In this document: positions 62,442 through 64,000 of the stretch, one piece after another
How the letters are laid out: every line of letters begins with the position of its first letter
Position numbering within the stretch: the stretch's first letter is position 1
From: Alistipes ihumii AP11
GTDB taxonomy: Bacteria > Bacteroidota > Bacteroidia > Bacteroidales > Rikenellaceae
Direction: 5' to 3'
Length of the DNA: 64,000 bases
NCBI RefSeq assembly: GCF_025144665.1
Contig: NZ_CP102294.1
Coordinates: 1,798,001-1,862,000, forward strand
Notes under the pieces: generated by a model
Databases searched by the model: none
What the model was told of the DNA's origin: nothing
What the model saw: only the letters and a program-made list of their open reading frames with translations
Translations under genes and position numbers: made by a program

Positions 62442-63671
62442 TCATCTGCAAATTTCGTCCACGATCCGCCGGGTCGCCCCGCGATGGGACTCGACATACG
62501 TCCTGCATGCCTCGCCGGCACGTTGCGTCGCTGCGGGATCGCGATACAGGCGGTCGAACCACTCGAGCAGTTGCGCGCCGTCGGCGATGCTCTCGGCTCC
62601 TCCCGACTCGATCAGGTCGCAGGCTTCCCGGAACTTCCCGTAATGCGGCCCGAACGCCAGCGGCAGGCCGAATACGGCCGCCTCCAGCGTGTTGTGTATT
62701 CCCGCGCCGAAACCGCCGCCGATATAGCCCCAGCGGCCGTACCGGTACAAGGACGACAGAATGCCGATCGTATCGACTATCAGTACGCCGGCTTCCGCCG
62801 AATCAGTCTCCGGGGTCAGTTGCGTATAGCGGAGGGCCGGACGACCGATGCGGCCGATCAGACGCTCGATCCGGTCCGGGTCGATCTCGTGCGGCACGAC
62901 GATGAACTTGACGTCGCGGTAGCGATCGATCATCCCGAGCAACAGTTCTTCGTCGGGAGGCCATGTGCTCCCCGCCACGAAAACGGGCCGGCCGGCCGCG
63001 AAGCGCTCGATTTCAGGCAACCGCTTGGCCCGAGCGGCAATCGAGCAGACCCGGTCGAAACGCGTGTCGCCCGTCACCGATACGCAGCGGACGCCGATGC
63101 GTCCGAGCAACGCCCGCGACTCATCGTTCTGCACGAAAATATGGCTGAACGCGCCCAAAGCCCGGCGAAACAGACCGCCGTAAGGCCGGAAAAATATCTG
63201 ACCGCGCCGGAAAATCGACGAAATCAGGTAGAGGCGCGTTCCCTCCTTTCGCATCGCGAGCAGGTAGTTGATCCAGAACTCGTACTTGACGAAAACGGCC
63301 ACTTTCGGCCGGAAGATGCGCAAAAAGCGCCGCGCATTGCGCGGAGTATCGGCCGGAAGGTAGAATACCCAGTCGGCGCCGGCATAGTTTTTCCGCACTT
63401 CGTAACCCGACGGAGAAAAGAACGTCAGCAGAATCTTGTATCGGGGACATGCCTCGCGGAGCGCCTCGATCACCGGGCGTCCCTGCTCGAACTCCCCGAG
63501 CGAGGCGGCGTGAAGCCATGCGACCTCGTCGTCCGGTCCGACGACCTCGGCCATGCGGCGGAAAATATCCTTGCGTCCGCGAACCCACAGCCGGGCCTTC
63601 GGATTGAACGGCGCGGCCATGCGCAGCCCGGCATTCATCAGCAGAATGCCCAGATCGTAAAGCAATCGCAT
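62442..63671 (-). CDS. waaA: 3-deoxy-D-manno-octulosonic acid transferase
   Basis: A 409-residue GT-B glycosyltransferase that adds Kdo from CMP-Kdo to lipid A precursors at the inner membrane. An N-terminal membrane-associated helix (LLYDLGILLMNAGLRMAA) is followed by WLHAASLGEFEQGRPVIEALR near 52-72, in which the conserved Glu is catalytic, and a C-terminal CMP-Kdo site with YIGGGFGAGIHNTLEAAVFGLPLAFGP near 317-343. Length and motifs are complete. The Crp/Fnr gene stops five bases ahead of it, so the two are co-transcribed. Confidence 0.94.
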   Translation of the reverse strand: MRLLYDLGILLMNAGLRMAAPFNPKARLWVRGRKDIFRRMAEVVGPDDEVAWLHAASLGEFEQGRPVIEALREACPRYKILLTFFSPSGYEVRKNYAGADWVFYLPADTPRNARRFLRIFRPKVAVFVKYEFWINYLLAMRKEGTRLYLISSIFRRGQIFFRPYGGLFRRALGAFSHIFVQNDESRALLGRIGVRCVSVTGDTRFDRVCSIAARAKRLPEIERFAAGRPVFVAGSTWPPDEELLLGMIDRYRDVKFIVVPHEIDPDRIERLIGRIGRPALRYTQLTPETDSAEAGVLIVDTIGILSSLYRYGRWGYIGGGFGAGIHNTLEAAVFGLPLAFGPHYGKFREACDLIESGGAESIADGAQLLEWFDRLYRDPAATQRAGEACRTYVESHRGATRRIVDEICR

Positions 63672-63675
63672 AGGG

Positions 63676-64000
63676 TTATTTCAGAATATCCTCGAGCCCC
63701 TTGCGGTTCAGTACCGTGATCCGGTCGCCGGAAAGGGCGACCAGACGCTTTTTCTCCAATTCGGCGAGCACGGTCTGCACGGCGCTGCGCGTCGCGTCGA
63801 AATACTGCGCTATCTCGCGGATGTCGGGCATCTCGACCGAGGGGGAAGCTTCGGTCGAATGCCCGAGCAAATAGCCGGCCGCCTTCTCCTTCAGCGAGCG
63901 GAACGACAGGAAATAGATTTTTTTCGACCAGACGTTGGCCCGGTTCGAGATGATGTCGATGAAGTTCGACATAATCAGCACGTTGCTCTGCATCAGCTCG
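63676..64000 (-). CDS. Crp/Fnr-family regulator, truncated by the window edge
   Basis: The C-terminal part of a Crp/Fnr-family regulator; the first codons lie beyond 64000. Visible are the end of the dimer helix and the winged helix-turn-helix DIREIAQYFDATRSAVQTVLAELEKKRLV, with a basic wing DRITVLNRKGLEDIL near the end. The ligand-binding domain is not seen. It overlaps the waaA transcription unit, so it may tune LPS synthesis, but its targets are unknown. Confidence 0.8.
   Translation of the reverse strand, partial: ELMQSNVLIMSNFIDIISNRANVWSKKIYFLSFRSLKEKAAGYLLGHSTEASPSVEMPDIREIAQYFDATRSAVQTVLAELEKKRLVALSGDRITVLNRKGLEDILK

Noticed and set aside
1-64000. CRISPR arrays, rRNA genes and insertion sequences with DDE transposases
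   Set aside because: I looked for regularly spaced repeats, rRNA signature sequences and transposase motifs on both strands and saw none.

Overview
The window looks like the chromosome of a GC-rich member of the Bacteroidales, and an Alistipes-like Rikenellaceae is my best guess. The lineage rests on direct sequence signs: several promoters with the Bacteroidota -7 element TAnnTTTG, an UpxY/UpxZ capsule leader, PorX, BACON-domain lipoproteins, a 30-residue COX24/AURKAIP1-type basic protein, and weak or absent Shine-Dalgarno sequences. The genus is inferred from GC content and gene set only.

Region 1 (about 1-9,490) is a graveyard of mobile elements. A primase, a helicase, an excisionase-like gene and a membrane protein (minus strand) belong to a mobilizable element that continues off the left edge. 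Its primase-helicase gap is packed with GTTACA iterons. The element carries an AT-rich two-gene cassette (DUF3800 protein plus a small nuclease-like protein) and ends at a complete tyrosine integrase flanked by paired 11-bp-spaced sites. Beyond it lie a frameshifted integrase and a second dead integrase whose middle section has been flipped in place.

Region 2 (9,490-28,290) is a surface polysaccharide locus: a tyrosine recombinase, a clear promoter, upxY and upxZ, dTDP-sugar genes (rfbA, rfbC, a Fcf1-like reductase, rfbB), a flippase, an SDR, a MenD-like thiamine diphosphate enzyme, a pyruvyl transferase, glycosyltransferases, an EpsG-like polymerase, a dTDP-rhamnose 4-epimerase-like protein and a final CgeB/CpsH-like protein, closed by a strong terminator. 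The dTDP-sugar ends are GC-rich and the central assembly genes are AT-richer, as expected for exchangeable capsule cassettes.

Region 3 (28,290-64,000) is mostly core genome with long GC-rich gaps: a BACON lipoprotein with an AT-rich insert, a GH39-like glycosidase, a HAD phosphatase, an AlkD-like repair protein, tsaE, porX, HU, the small basic protein, rng, mfd, coaX, an outer-membrane protein, lptC, a GldE-like CBS protein, a nucleotidyltransferase-fold protein, a PpiD-like foldase, a cobalamin riboswitch ahead of a three-gene biotin-dependent acyl-CoA carboxylase operon, an S9 peptidase with a NUDIX gene, pyrE, small SRPBCC and ABM proteins, a second BACON lipoprotein, tRNA-Gln, waaA and a partial Crp/Fnr regulator.

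Working together: the capsule genes make dTDP-6-deoxysugars, assemble and flip repeat units, and are probably controlled by UpxY antitermination. coaX, the outer-membrane protein, lptC and the CBS protein form an envelope cluster. The carboxylase operon fits B12-linked propionate metabolism.
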